The position numbers and the translations under genes are program-made. DNA of 64,000 nt from Argyresthia goedartella (Eukaryota; Arthropoda; Insecta; Lepidoptera; Argyresthiidae): the NCBI GenBank assembly GCA_949825045.1, contig OX463836.1:17088329-17152328 (forward strand), given 5' to 3'. The notes beneath the pieces are model-generated. The model was not told where the DNA came from. It made no database searches and saw only the letters and a list, made by a program, of their open reading frames with translations. This document shows positions 44,295 to 54,451 of this stretch, piece after piece (the stretch's first letter is position 1; each line of letters begins with the position of its first letter).

Positions 44295-46019
44295 TTTGCC
44301 AGAGGCAATTATAAGGAGAGCGACATCTTCGGGAGTAAAGTAAAAAGGCTTGAGATGCGCGCAAATACTAGACTATACTAGACCAATTTATTATAGGAAA
44401 TCCTAGCTTATATACTAGGTTGGTACATGTTATTGATGACGTGCATAAGACATAGTACGTGATGAGATATTTCCGCATATTTGTGGCGGGCGTACGTGCC
44501 GGCACAGGTACTCCCCCCTTTAGGGAAAAAAATAAACGAATGTATTTATAACAATGGAAAAAATCTAAGTTAGATAACATAACAAACTTATATCAACTGC
44601 AATAATAACTAGTAGTATTTTAATAAACATAAATTAGATCTTAATTGTGCATACTTTAACTTAATCTATTTTTATATCTAAGGAAAGTTATTGTTAAACA
44701 AAACTAGACAGTAATAGAGCATATTTCAACTTAATCTAAAGGTAACTCTTACACGAATTAGGAAAATAAAGGAACTACGGTTATGTAAATTCTACATAAG
44801 TTTAAAGAATAACATAATAATTACCTACAGGCGAGTCTTGTGTCTGGCCGCACACTACATAAAATAAACTTAAAACTGGAAAACAGAAAAAACACTAGGA
44901 AAATGGGGCTTCGCGATTAGTAAACTAACCTAACCTATAACTGGAAAAGATCCGCAGGAGAGTCGTCTGATGCTGTAGCCGTATATGTTTTTCAGGAATC
45001 GATGAGTCAATTTACATCGCACGTCGTTGAAGTTGTAATCACTGTTTGTTTATAATTGCGACCGTACCTACACAAGGACGATTGTGCTGAATCAGCGTCA
45101 GCATTAAATCTGTAACCTTGGCTGTAGGCAGTCAATGATCTCGTACGTCACATGTACGTGCGTGCTCTTCACTCTTGAGTGAATATTAAGTTTTCGATTG
45201 ATGAAATTTGTGTGCTTAAAAACCTTGGGATTTGGCAACATAGGGCACATCTTGTACACCAATCGTTTATATATAAATATATATCTCTCTCTCTCTTCAG
45301 TGATTTGATTATTCTTCGTGCGATGTTCTTCCTGGATGATTTCAATATTCGTTGAATTAGGTATATATCGATGGTGTTTCAATACTCTTCTGGGGGCTGG
45401 AACGGCTTCCTATGTCTTGAACTTGAAAAAGCTGCTTGCTGTGAATGAATTTGCCGACGCGTTCGTTTCTGCTGGTGCGAGCTCCATTTTGATAAATCAG
45501 CAGTCGGCTGACTATCGGTTCATTATTCTTGCGGTATATTGAGTTCGATGCGGGAAATCTTCAGTTGAAATCTTTTGGCTTCTGGTTCGTCATGGCTTGC
45601 TTGATGTCGTCTTGGTTTGGGTGGGGTCTAGATTATGGATTTCTGCAGCATGGTTTGAAATATGAATGCAGAAGTCTGGGCTCGGCGATTTTGGACGAAG
45701 TGCTTCTTACTTGCACTTCTAAGGTGGCAGCACACGGAGTTTTCTTCGCGGCTGGGTCCATGCTGCTATTACCGAAGGTTGCTGATGTTCAAAAGTCGGG
45801 TCACCACTTTGCCAGAGGCAATTATAAGGAGAACGACATCTTCGGGAGTAAAGTAAAAAGGCTTGAGATGCGCGCAAATACTAGACTATACTAGACTAAT
45901 TTATTATAGGAAATCCTAGCTTATATACTAGGTTGGTACATGTTATTGATGACGTGCATAAGACATAGTACGTGATGAGATATTTTCGCATATCTGTGGC
46001 GGGCGTACGTGCCGGCACA
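44295..46019 (-). mobile_element. Small non-autonomous LTR element
   Basis: Two 212-bp LTRs (44295-44506 and 45808-46019), flanked by GTCTT (44290-44294 and 46020-46024); unit A shows the uninterrupted target near 6607. A purine tract on the minus strand (AAAGGGGGGAGTACC, inverse at 44507-44521) abuts the left LTR, and TGGTGACCCGAC (minus) abuts the right LTR, so the element reads on the minus strand. The 1.3-kb interior shows no recognisable retroelement protein, as in TRIM or internally deleted elements. Confidence 0.8.
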
Positions 46020-46024
46020 GTCTT

Positions 46025-46907
46025 TATCTTTGGACGTGCAAATTGATCTTGAAAAGATGCTCCGTTTCCAATAACGCCCATTCCACTGTCTTTGTGTCAC
46101 ATAGATGGTTCTGTAAACAAAACAGTTAAATCGGTGCTGGTGAAAGTGTTGGAACACCAAAGTGAAGACATGGAACAACCGCCCTCTAACGTGGACATGG
46201 TAATCATCGATGGCTTCTTCTTGTTAAATACCATGACAGACATGCCTAGAACGTTTGGAGATGTATCAAAAAAACTCTTGGCAGTTTAAGTACAAAAACA
46301 AAGGAAATGAAATTGCCATAGTTTTTGATCGGTACTTTACACCTTCCACTAAAGACTATGAGCATACTCTCCGCAACAGTATGAATGACGATAAGGACTA
46401 TCACATCAGCGGTCCTCAGCAAATCCGCTTAGTAGACTTTGCGAAGGACTTGAAAAATATCAAGTTCAAAGAAGCTCTAGTCAAGTTTTTCATTGATCAT
46501 TGGAATAGTCAAGAGATGGCCGTTATTATTCGCAACAAAACAATCTATTTGAACCACGACTTGTGCTACGTCTTCAAAGTCGTCGATCGAATAGTGCAGA
46601 GAACAATCGATGATAAGCTCTCATGCTCAAGTCACGAAGAAGCCGACACGAAGACAGTTTTCCTTGCCTGTCAATTGCCACAAGGTTCTACAACAATCAT
46701 TCGAGCATCAGACACAGATATTCTGGTCATTATGTTGGCCAATGTGGAGCATTTGAACGAATCGGTTAGAGTGTGGATGGATCTCGGAGTCGGTAATGCA
46801 CGTCGCAATATAGATGTTTCGGCACTGTCAGATTAGTTTAGCTCAATGCTTTCACGCGCACTGCCTGCTTTCCACGCTTTAACAGGATGCGATATTAAGC
46901 CAGCATT
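46025..46907 (+). pseudogene. Academ-like transposase, XPG-like nuclease part, unit C
   Basis: Contains IIDGFFLLNTM, IVFDRYFTPSTKDYE, SSHEEADTKTVFLACQ, RASDTDILVIMLANVE and ALTGCD (about 46190-46890). Acidic residues spaced in this way form the metal-binding centre of FEN1/XPG-like nucleases. A TAA at about 46287 and a TAG at 46834 interrupt the frame. The gene is cut at AGCATT (46902-46907) by the viral insertion and resumes at 54452. Confidence 0.7.
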
Positions 46908-49088
46908 ACAGTTTGGCACACAGACGTCTTGAAGTTTGTTTAATTGTTTATTCTTAACCCCGGAACTCAACAACTGCCAATGGGAGCTATTGTTCACCTG
47001 TTGATTTTAGCATGGGGCTTGGCTGGGACTCTGGCCTGTCCCATTGTGACCTTTTCAAAAGGAGTCATGAGTAGTGTTGGGTCCACTAGATCCTGCTCTT
47101 TTAGGTTGAATGGTGAGGAGAACACCATTGGAACCGAGGACATGGTTAAGCGGAGGTTCTATGGGTATGCTTTGATGAACTGCCCAGACTGCACACTTGG
47201 GATGGTGAGTGTCTTCAATGGCTGCGATGACTGCATTTGGTGTGTGCACAATGAGGGAGTTAGCCATTGTAAGTCTTGGGCTCTGCTAATACTCATTTCA
47301 GCTGCACTCACCCTGGTATCAAGCATGATGGTCGTTATTATTCTAATGAAGTATGATTCTTGCAAGAGATTGGATAACTGGGCACAATCCAAGGCGGTTG
47401 AACTGAGGGATGCGAGGGTCAAGAGAGCAAGTAGGATAGCTATGAGGCTAAAAAGATTAATAGATGAAGAATCTGTGTCAGCAAACCCCTCTGTTCTGTC
47501 CGCATCCATGTCTGAAGAAGACAGGATTGACAGTGATTCTGATTCCCCAGTCCTTGCTGCCACCCCTCATATGGGGAACCCCCCTAAGCCAGCACACAGG
47601 CAGAAAGGATCTTTCAGCAAAGTTTCTGCAGCAGTGGGACTTGCTGCCTTAATGAGTGCTGGCTTGACTAAGGCTTGTGATGTCACATCCTACGTTTCTT
47701 CAAACAATCAGATCTACTCTGACGAGAGTTATTCCACTAAATACACTGGCCTATACCACATGAGTGCTAGCCAGACTTTGTGCTTAAGGTATGATAATGG
47801 AGAAACTGACAAGGTGATCATACAGAAAACACAGACTGTTGATGTGTACTCCCCAATGTATAGGACATCCAATTACAGCTTAGAAGTCTTGAACGCACCT
47901 TGGAGATGATATTCAGCGGGGGAATGTGGTTATGATATGTGTCTGGAGGGCTCTGTGTATAAGGATTGGGAAGGGGAATTTGCAGAACCAGGGTCAATCA
48001 CTGGATACGGTTGCAAACAAGGCAATGACTATTGTAAGTTTTGCTCATACTATGGTCAGTGCAAGTGGTATAAGTACACCCTCAAACCTCTTGGGTCACT
48101 GTTCACCGTTCACAAAAAGGTGAAGAGCGACTGGATGATAAAGGCAACTTATGTTAGCCATGGGGGCCTTATAACTAGCATGATTTTTAGTTCAGGAATG
48201 ATTTATACTGACCTGCCATCCGGAACCAGGGTTTCCTTGCTTGCCCATTCAAGACCGACCTATTATTCAAATAAATACCTAGTGGAATCACCCGAAGGCC
48301 TCATATGGTCTGTTCATGCTAATTCACTGGGAGATCTCTCTTCAAGCATGATTGGAGACTTCCATATGGGGCTGCTTGATTCAGAACAAATCGCATTCCA
48401 GGTGAATGAGATATCATGCTGGTCCAATAACTGCAAGGTGTCGTGTAAGGCCCCTGAATCAGGCTTGTCTAGAGGTTTGAAGCAGTATCTCAATTATTCA
48501 GTGGAGGTTGTATCCATGGGGAGAGATAGGGTTGTCAAAAAACCAGAATACATGACTTTCGGAATGTTTGTCACCACCAAGAAGCAAGCCTCTATTGTGT
48601 CTATTACCGCACAATGCTCATTTGAAGTGATCATGTCTTATGGGTGTCTAGCTTGCAGCAAGAAGACTTATGTGGTTATACAAGCAGTTGACATAAAGTC
48701 AATGGGCCTGGTTGAAGTGAGCAGCAATTGTTCAATAGATAGGAAGAGGCTAGCATGTCAAGAAAGTCCCCAGTTGATCTTGGTGGATTATCATGACTCC
48801 ACATGTGATTTAAATATTGTTAGAACTAATCAGAGCCTGTATTTCAATCTGGACTATATATTTGAAGGAGCTATACTTGGTGTCAGTGACGTTATATCTG
48901 TCAACAAATACACAAGTAATTCAGACATGGCTCTTCAATTTATCACAAGTGACACTTTCATTAAGTCACTGGGTAATATGATGAGCACCACTTTCCTTCT
49001 TGAAATCAGTTTACTTTCCATCACGTCACTCCTCAAATTCCTTGCCATGAGACAAGGATTCAAGGAGGCCAGGGATGTAAAAGACATG

Positions 49089-49629
49089 TGTTCGATTCCA
49101 AATCGATATTCGATCGATGGTTTCGGAACGGCCATTTTTGAATTTGACGTTGCTGCCAACCTTGCAGTTTTTTGACAACTGACAGACGGAAAGCCCTCGC
49201 AATGTAACGCGCTTTGATTGGGGTATTGAAATTAAATCGCAAGCCATCTGGAATGTATTCGGGTTCCCCTCAGGATTGTCTATATAGCTGAGTGTGTTGT
49301 GGTTCCCCGAACCAGATAAAGTTCGCATTTACGTGGCCGATTGGTTTTTCCCACGTAACATAACCTGTGTTGGAACACTGTGCTCGTCGAAGCTGCCTGC
49401 CAGTCATACCTGGTTGGCTGAAGAACCTGTCTACCAAGAAGAGCCTAGGGTGCACCCGGGCCTTGCAGAGAGACAGGAAGTTGACGGGACCGAAGCACAG
49501 ACCAGGTTAGATTAGTAATTAATAGCTCGGTGAATCGCCGACGTTCACAGCTTCTTGGCATCTGATCGCTACGCTACCTCGTAGCTGATGGGCCCCTGCG
49601 AGGTCATTGGGTGCCGAGAGGCCTGAACA
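49089..49629 (+). repeat. BEL-2 5' LTR
   Basis: Near-identical to 53832-54371. Followed by TTTTGGTAGCAAGAGCGTGG, a primer-binding site like that of BEL-1. Confidence 0.9.
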
Positions 49630-50245
49630 TTTTGGTAGCAAGAGCGTGGTTTCCTGAGATTTGCAGCCGTCAAGGGCTCCAGGAACCCACGATTTGGGAC
49701 TATCAATCTGTAGGTATAGGCGGTTATTAGCTAACTTGGTGTTGTTCCTGTATCCACATAGATTGGTAGTATTGTAAGCTATAAGTCTATTGCTGGTAGT
49801 AGACAGACAGATATTACAGTTTTCCCTAAATGACCAGTTGTACTGAGATGTGACTCAGAATAGTAGGTAATCAACTTAGGTACATTGTAGGTGAATTGAA
49901 ATTTGCATTGAAGTACCAGTTAGTCAATCTATTAGTGGTCTAGTAATGCTAATGAATGTTTGGTTAACATAGGTAGTTACATCTATTGATAGCAGGCTAT
50001 TACATTGTTTTCAGTTTATAGCAATTTATAACTTGAACTAATATTGACTATCTGTGTGTGTTATAATGATAAAGAGAAACTAAATTGTATTTACAGAATT
50101 TATATAGATATAAAACTCGGTTCCTATTGTTTAAGGAAAACAGCATTGTTTAAGTTGTGGTTTAGGGTTCCCTCGTTTGGGTTATAGACTGGAGGGTCCA
50201 ATAAAATTGAGTTACTGCAAATTGTGAGTAAGTATCGTTCCGATC
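49630..50245 (+). promoter_or_regulatory. BEL-2 leader
   Basis: Contains the primer-binding site directly after the LTR and an AT-rich untranslated leader. No gene or tandem duplication is seen. Confidence 0.55.
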
Positions 50246-52159
50246 ATGTCGTTATCTGAAATCCAGAAGGGTGTTTCTAAGGAACTCAGATGGTTTTCCT
50301 CCGCACACGGTCTGATAGACCGTTTAGATAGGCATGATGTGGTATTGGAGCGGTCTATGGACGTTAAGGAACGTTACAACAGGGTGCTCGAATTGTCCGC
50401 GCAGGCGGAATCAGTTGATGGTTGCGCACCTGACAGGCTGTCACGGTTGCTAGGGGATGTCGACCAATGTATGGAGATGGCAGCTGCTATCACGCAGAAG
50501 GCTGCGGACATACGTAGACAGCGCGAGTCCAGCCATGGTGGTGACATTGAAGCACCTCTGCCGCTTCAGGGTTCAGGGTCCAGGTTACCGGCCATAACTA
50601 TGCCTACTTTTGACGGAGTGTCCGGTGAATGGATGAGCTTCATCAATCTGTTCGACAGTTTGGTGCACATGCGATCGGACATTACCAAGTCTGTCAAGAT
50701 GGCTCAGCTGGTGGCAGCATTGAGGGGTGAGCCTAGGGAGCTGGTCGCTCATTTGACAGTTACGGAGGGTAACTATGAAACGGCCAGGCAATTGTTGGTC
50801 AGACGTTACCACAACAAACGGAGGTTGGCCGATGCCCAACTGAACCGTTTGTTTAGCATCCCGGTTGTGAACAAGGTCGGGGCCATACAGACGGAGGTTT
50901 TGAACCCATTGTTGTCCGTCACCAAGGCTCTAGAGAATCTTGGACTTCCGGTTGGTGAATGGTCGTACCTACTGCTGTACATTGTACTTTCCCGCCTACC
51001 CGCTGACGTGCAGACTCGTTTCGAACAGTCTCACGGGAGGTCGGCCGAGGACCTGCCCGCCTTCTCCGACTTGGTCGGATTCTTGGAAGAGGAGGCTCGA
51101 CGGGCAGAGAATTTGGGGTTGACGGTCACCCATCCTTCGGAGCCACAGAGAGCTGCCGGGAGCGCTGTGAGTAGGGGCCCTCCGACGAGGAAGGACCGCA
51201 CCAACCGGCAGTCGTATGGGACTGTGAGTGCATTGACCCCACATAGTGAGACCTGCCCATGTTGTAGGCAGATTGGCCATGCTGTGGCCAATTGCCATAA
51301 GTTCGGGGAACTTAGGGTTCAGGGACGGCGCCGGATGGCCAAGCAGCGGAGCTGGTGTTTCCTGTGCCTCGGGCCACACATGGCTAGGGACTGCACGCGC
51401 ACAAAATTGTGCGGATATTGTGGTGGGGCCCACAACAATCTGTTGTGCATGAACCGGTCCGGCCAACAGCCACCACAGGGCCGTACCCAGGGTGACACGG
51501 CATGGGGCCCTGAGAATTCGTTTGCGACCCGGAGCGCAACTCAGGGGCCAACGTCCCCACGTCCACAGGGCCGTACCAAGGGTGACACGGCATGGGGCCC
51601 TGAGAATTCGTTTGCGACTCGGAGCGCAACTCAGGGGCCAACGTCCCCACGTGCACAGGGCGGTACTAGGGTGCAGGGCCGCACTCAGGGTCATCACATG
51701 GGGGGCCCTGAGTTTTCGGTTGCGACTCAGCATCCGACTCAGCGGGCAATGGGGCCACAAGCGCGCAGCCACCCAGGGGTGCAGGGCCGCACTCAGGGTC
51801 ATCACATGGGGGGCCCTGAGTTTTCGGTTGCGACTCAGCATCCGACTCAGCGGGACATTGGGTATGTTGAGCAGGCCGTAACGGGCGGGTGGCATGGGAC
51901 ACCTTCGAGCTATGCGGATGCGGTTCGGACGCCGCCTCAGTTGTCGCCCCGCTCGTCGCCTCGTCCTCGTCGGTCGCATGTGATGTCCCCCCCGCTCATG
52001 GAGCGGCCACGGTTGAATTCACGCCCACCCCCCTTCGGGGGGCGTCGTAGGGTGGCAATGGAACCGGCGCGTGGGCCATTTGTACAATGGGACCCTCTGG
52101 CGTATAGCTGCCTACCTGATCGGTTACAGGCACAGTGGGGCCCCGGGGGTCCTCGCTAG
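50246..52159 (+). CDS. BEL-2 Gag with Gly/Pro/Gln-rich tandem repeats
   Basis: A single open frame of 637 codons from the ATG at 50246. It has a helical N-terminus, a DUF1759-type capsid region (about residues 110-260, SGEWMSFINLFDSL and LRGEPRELVAHL) and zinc knuckles (about 335-400: CPCCRQIGHAVANC, CFLCLGPHMARDC, CGYCGGAHNNLLC). The tail has two 90-bp repeats (51474-51653) and then a 108-bp repeat (51671-51778, partly repeated from 51779), each encoding QGRTQGxxxxGPE-type units. Those repeats are missing from BEL-1 Gag. The tail ends in Arg/Pro-rich sequence. The intact frame suggests a recent insertion. Confidence 0.9.
   Translation: MSLSEIQKGVSKELRWFSSAHGLIDRLDRHDVVLERSMDVKERYNRVLELSAQAESVDGCAPDRLSRLLGDVDQCMEMAAAITQKAADIRRQRESSHGGDIEAPLPLQGSGSRLPAITMPTFDGVSGEWMSFINLFDSLVHMRSDITKSVKMAQLVAALRGEPRELVAHLTVTEGNYETARQLLVRRYHNKRRLADAQLNRLFSIPVVNKVGAIQTEVLNPLLSVTKALENLGLPVGEWSYLLLYIVLSRLPADVQTRFEQSHGRSAEDLPAFSDLVGFLEEEARRAENLGLTVTHPSEPQRAAGSAVSRGPPTRKDRTNRQSYGTVSALTPHSETCPCCRQIGHAVANCHKFGELRVQGRRRMAKQRSWCFLCLGPHMARDCTRTKLCGYCGGAHNNLLCMNRSGQQPPQGRTQGDTAWGPENSFATRSATQGPTSPRPQGRTKGDTAWGPENSFATRSATQGPTSPRAQGGTRVQGRTQGHHMGGPEFSVATQHPTQRAMGPQARSHPGVQGRTQGHHMGGPEFSVATQHPTQRDIGYVEQAVTGGWHGTPSSYADAVRTPPQLSPRSSPRPRRSHVMSPPLMERPRLNSRPPPFGGRRRVAMEPARGPFVQWDPLAYSCLPDRLQAQWGPGGPR
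51474..51863 (+). repeat. In-frame tandem repeats inside BEL-2 gag (90-bp and 108-bp units)
   Basis: CACAGGG-anchored 90-bp units start at 51474 and 51564; GTGCAGGGCC-anchored 108-bp units start at 51671 and 51779. Both periods are multiples of three, so Gag stays open. Confidence 0.85.
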
Positions 52160-52201
52160 GAATTTGCGGCCCAACAATTTGTTGCCCCCCAACCGGAGAC
52201 G

Positions 52202-53740
52202 GTGGTGTTACCGATCGCCTCTGTGCTTGTTTGGGATTTGGCGGGCAACCCAGCATACGTTCGCGCCCTATTAGATTCTGGAGCTCAGGGCTGCATTGTA
52301 TCGAATGATTTAGCAAAATGGTTGGGCCTCATAAATAATGTATCGCTGCCGAGGAAATTGGTCCCTGCTGGGGATTACAGGGCAACCCTTCACGGGTTTT
52401 GTGATGCCTCTGAACGAGGGTTTGCGGCAGCGGTTTATTTGCGAACCGTCACCTCCACCGGGGAGGTCGACGTGCGTTTGGTTTTGGCAAAAAGCAAGGT
52501 AGCGCCTATTCGGACAAGGATGACGATTCCAAAACTGGAACTGTCCGGGGCTGCTCTTTTGACCAAACTTTTGAATCACACTCTAACAGTGTTGCGTGGG
52601 TCAGTGGTTTTGGAGGATACGGTGTACGCGTGGACGGACAGCCAGATTGTTTTGTGCTGGCTGAAGGCTTCGGTCCATAACTTAGAGGTTTTTGTTGCGA
52701 ACCGTGTCTCCCAGATTGTGTCGTCTGAGGTCCCACTGACCTGGAGACATGTACCAGGAGAATTGAACCCGTCTGATTGTGCATCCAGGGGATGTCGGGC
52801 TCCTGAACTCGTTAGACACCATTTGTGGTGGGGACCACCCTGGCTTGCCAGGAGAGAATCGGACTGGCCCCACAGCCATGTAGTAGTATCTTCGGATCAT
52901 GGCCCCAGAGCGGCCGTGCATGTTACCCAGAAGGCTGAGGACCCTGACGCCGGGTTTCTGCTGGACCGGTATAGCTCATGTGTGTTTGTTTGTTTATCCA
53001 CCAAGGCGGTACATCTCGAGCTCGTTGCTGATCTCTCGACAGAGGCTTTCATTGCTTGTTTGGATAGGTTTGTTTCTCGAAGGGGACTTCCAACTTTGAT
53101 CCGCTCTGATAACGGCACTAACTACGTCGGTGCGGAACGATACTTACGAGAGATAGTCAACTTTTTGAATGTAAATAAAGTGGATATTGGAACGGCCCTC
53201 TCCCGTCGGGGTATACAGTGGACCTTCAGCCCACCGAGTTGCCCCCACTGGGGTGGGATTTTTGAGGCCGTAGTTAAGTCAGCTAAGACGCACTTGGGGC
53301 GTATAGTAGGTCAGACCGCGCTGACTTTTGAGGAGCTCGCGACATTGTTTTGTAAGATCGAGGCCGTTCTCAATTCGCGACCGTTGTGTCCGCTCAGCTC
53401 GGATCCAAATGACCTGGAGGCTCTGACCCCAGGCCATTTCTTGATAGGACAGCCACTTAACGCGTTGCCCGAGCACCCCTTCGAGGGAGTGAAATTGTAT
53501 CGGTTGTCAAGGTATCAGATGTTGCAGCAGTTTACTCAGAATTTCTGGAAGCGTTGGTCGCTCGAGTATCTGCATATCTTACAACAGCGCCTTAAGTGGA
53601 CTGACAAAACCAGCCCCCCTAGTGTTGGTGACCTCGTTCTGGTTAAGGATGCTAACCTACCGCCACTACGTTGGCGCAGGGGGCGCATTGTTAACTTGTT
53701 CCCTGGCAAGGACGGGACCCCCGGTCTGCAGAGGTTCTAG
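52202..53740 (+). pseudogene. BEL-2 Pol: protease start, RNase H and integrase core joined by deletions
   Basis: A 512-codon frame made of three pieces. The protease (ALLDSGAQGCIVSNDL) is joined near 52333 to the last part of the polymerase and RNase H (LHGFCDASERGFAAAVYL, YAWTDSQIVLCWL, WRHVPGELNPSDC). That part is joined near 52976 to the integrase core (RSDNGTNYVG and GGIFEAVVKSAK give the second Asp and Glu; the first Asp block is lost), followed by DUF5641. All deletions keep one frame. Compared with BEL-1 the integrase zinc domain is missing. A frameshift near 53738 cuts off the last 20 codons. The element cannot replicate without a helper. Confidence 0.85.
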
Positions 53741-53831
53741 TAGGAGGCTCGGTTCTAAAACGAGCGGTAGCAACGTTGTCTCGGCTGCCCGTAGATTAAG
53801 GGACAGGTGGGTGCCTGTCCGGGCGGGTGAT

Positions 53832-54371
53832 TGTTCGATTCCAAATCGATATTCGATCGATGGTTTCGGAACGGCCATTTTTGAATTTGACGTTGCTGCC
53901 AACCTTGCAGTTTTTTGACAACTGACAGACGGAAAGCCCTCGCAATGTAACGCGCTTTGATTGGGGTATTGAAATTAAATCGCAAGCCATCTGGAATGTA
54001 TTCGGGTTCCCCTCAGGATTGTCTATATAGCTGAGTGTGTTGTGGTTCCCCGAACCAGATAAAGTTCGCATTTACGTGGCCGATTGGTTTTTCCCACGTA
54101 ACATAACCTGTGTTGGAACACTGTGCTCGTCGAAGCTGCCTGCCAGTCATACCTGGTTGGCTGAAGAACCTGTCTACCAAGAAGAGCCTAGGGTGCACCC
54201 GGGCCTTGCAGAGAGACAGGAAGTTGACGGGACCGAAGCACAGACCAGGTTAGATTAGTAATTAATAGCTCGGTGAATCGCCGACGTTCACACTTCTTGG
54301 CATCTGATCGCTACGCTACCTCGTAGCTGATGGGCCCCTGCGAGGTCATTGGGTGCCGAGAAGCCTGAACA
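53832..54371 (+). repeat. BEL-2 3' LTR
   Basis: Pairs with the 5' LTR; preceded by a GGGCGGGTGA purine-rich tract as in BEL-1. Confidence 0.9.
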
Positions 54372-54451
54372 ACATGAGTTAGTCTGTTCCAAGCTGGAGG
54401 TCTTTAGTCATAATTGTATATATCCATTAGGTTAAGATTAGGTTAAGCATT

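Larger units (their letters stand above)
49089..54371 (+). mobile_element. BEL-2: BEL/Pao LTR retrotransposon inserted in the viral gene
   Basis: LTRs 49089-49629 (541 bp) and 53832-54371 (540 bp) begin TGTTCGATTCC and end CCTGAACA, flanked by ACATG (49084-49088 and 54372-54376). Units A and B show the same viral sequence without it. Gag is intact; Pol is heavily deleted, lacking all of reverse transcriptase and the integrase zinc domain. Confidence 0.9.
46980..54382 (+). pseudogene. Phenuivirus-like Gn/Gc glycoprotein precursor, unit C copy, split by BEL-2
   Basis: The most complete copy, about 704 codons in two blocks. The ATG at 46980 opens the signal peptide. The order is signal peptide, Cys-rich Gn-like stub of only about 80 residues, transmembrane helix, Ser/Asp-rich cytoplasmic part, second signal sequence and Gc. 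Lesions are a nonsense codon (TGA) at 47907-47909 in early Gc and the BEL-2 insertion at 49089, three codons before the natural TAG at 54380-54382. From 47910 to 49088 the Gc frame is open. In viruses this precursor is cut by signal peptidase into Gn and Gc, which form the envelope spikes. Confidence 0.8.
46908..54451 (+). mobile_element. Endogenous viral element, unit C, interrupted by BEL-2
   Basis: Both junctions are present: AGCATT at 46902-46907 and 54446-54451. Left flank of the insert reads ACAGTTTGGCACACAGACG before the gene; right flank ends with TTAGG-like sequence before AGCATT. Without BEL-2 the insert is about 2.26 kb, the same as expected from unit A plus its deletions. Confidence 0.75.

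Noticed and set aside
45529..45894. 121-codon plus-strand frame in the small LTR element.
   Set aside because: It overlaps the right LTR, opposes the element orientation given by the purine tract and primer site, and has no recognisable domain.
49089..54382. Viral glycoprotein as the env gene of the adjacent BEL/Pao element.
   Set aside because: BEL/Pao elements elsewhere have captured such genes, but BEL-2 lies inside the glycoprotein gene with its own ACATG duplication, and units A and B carry the gene with no BEL attached.
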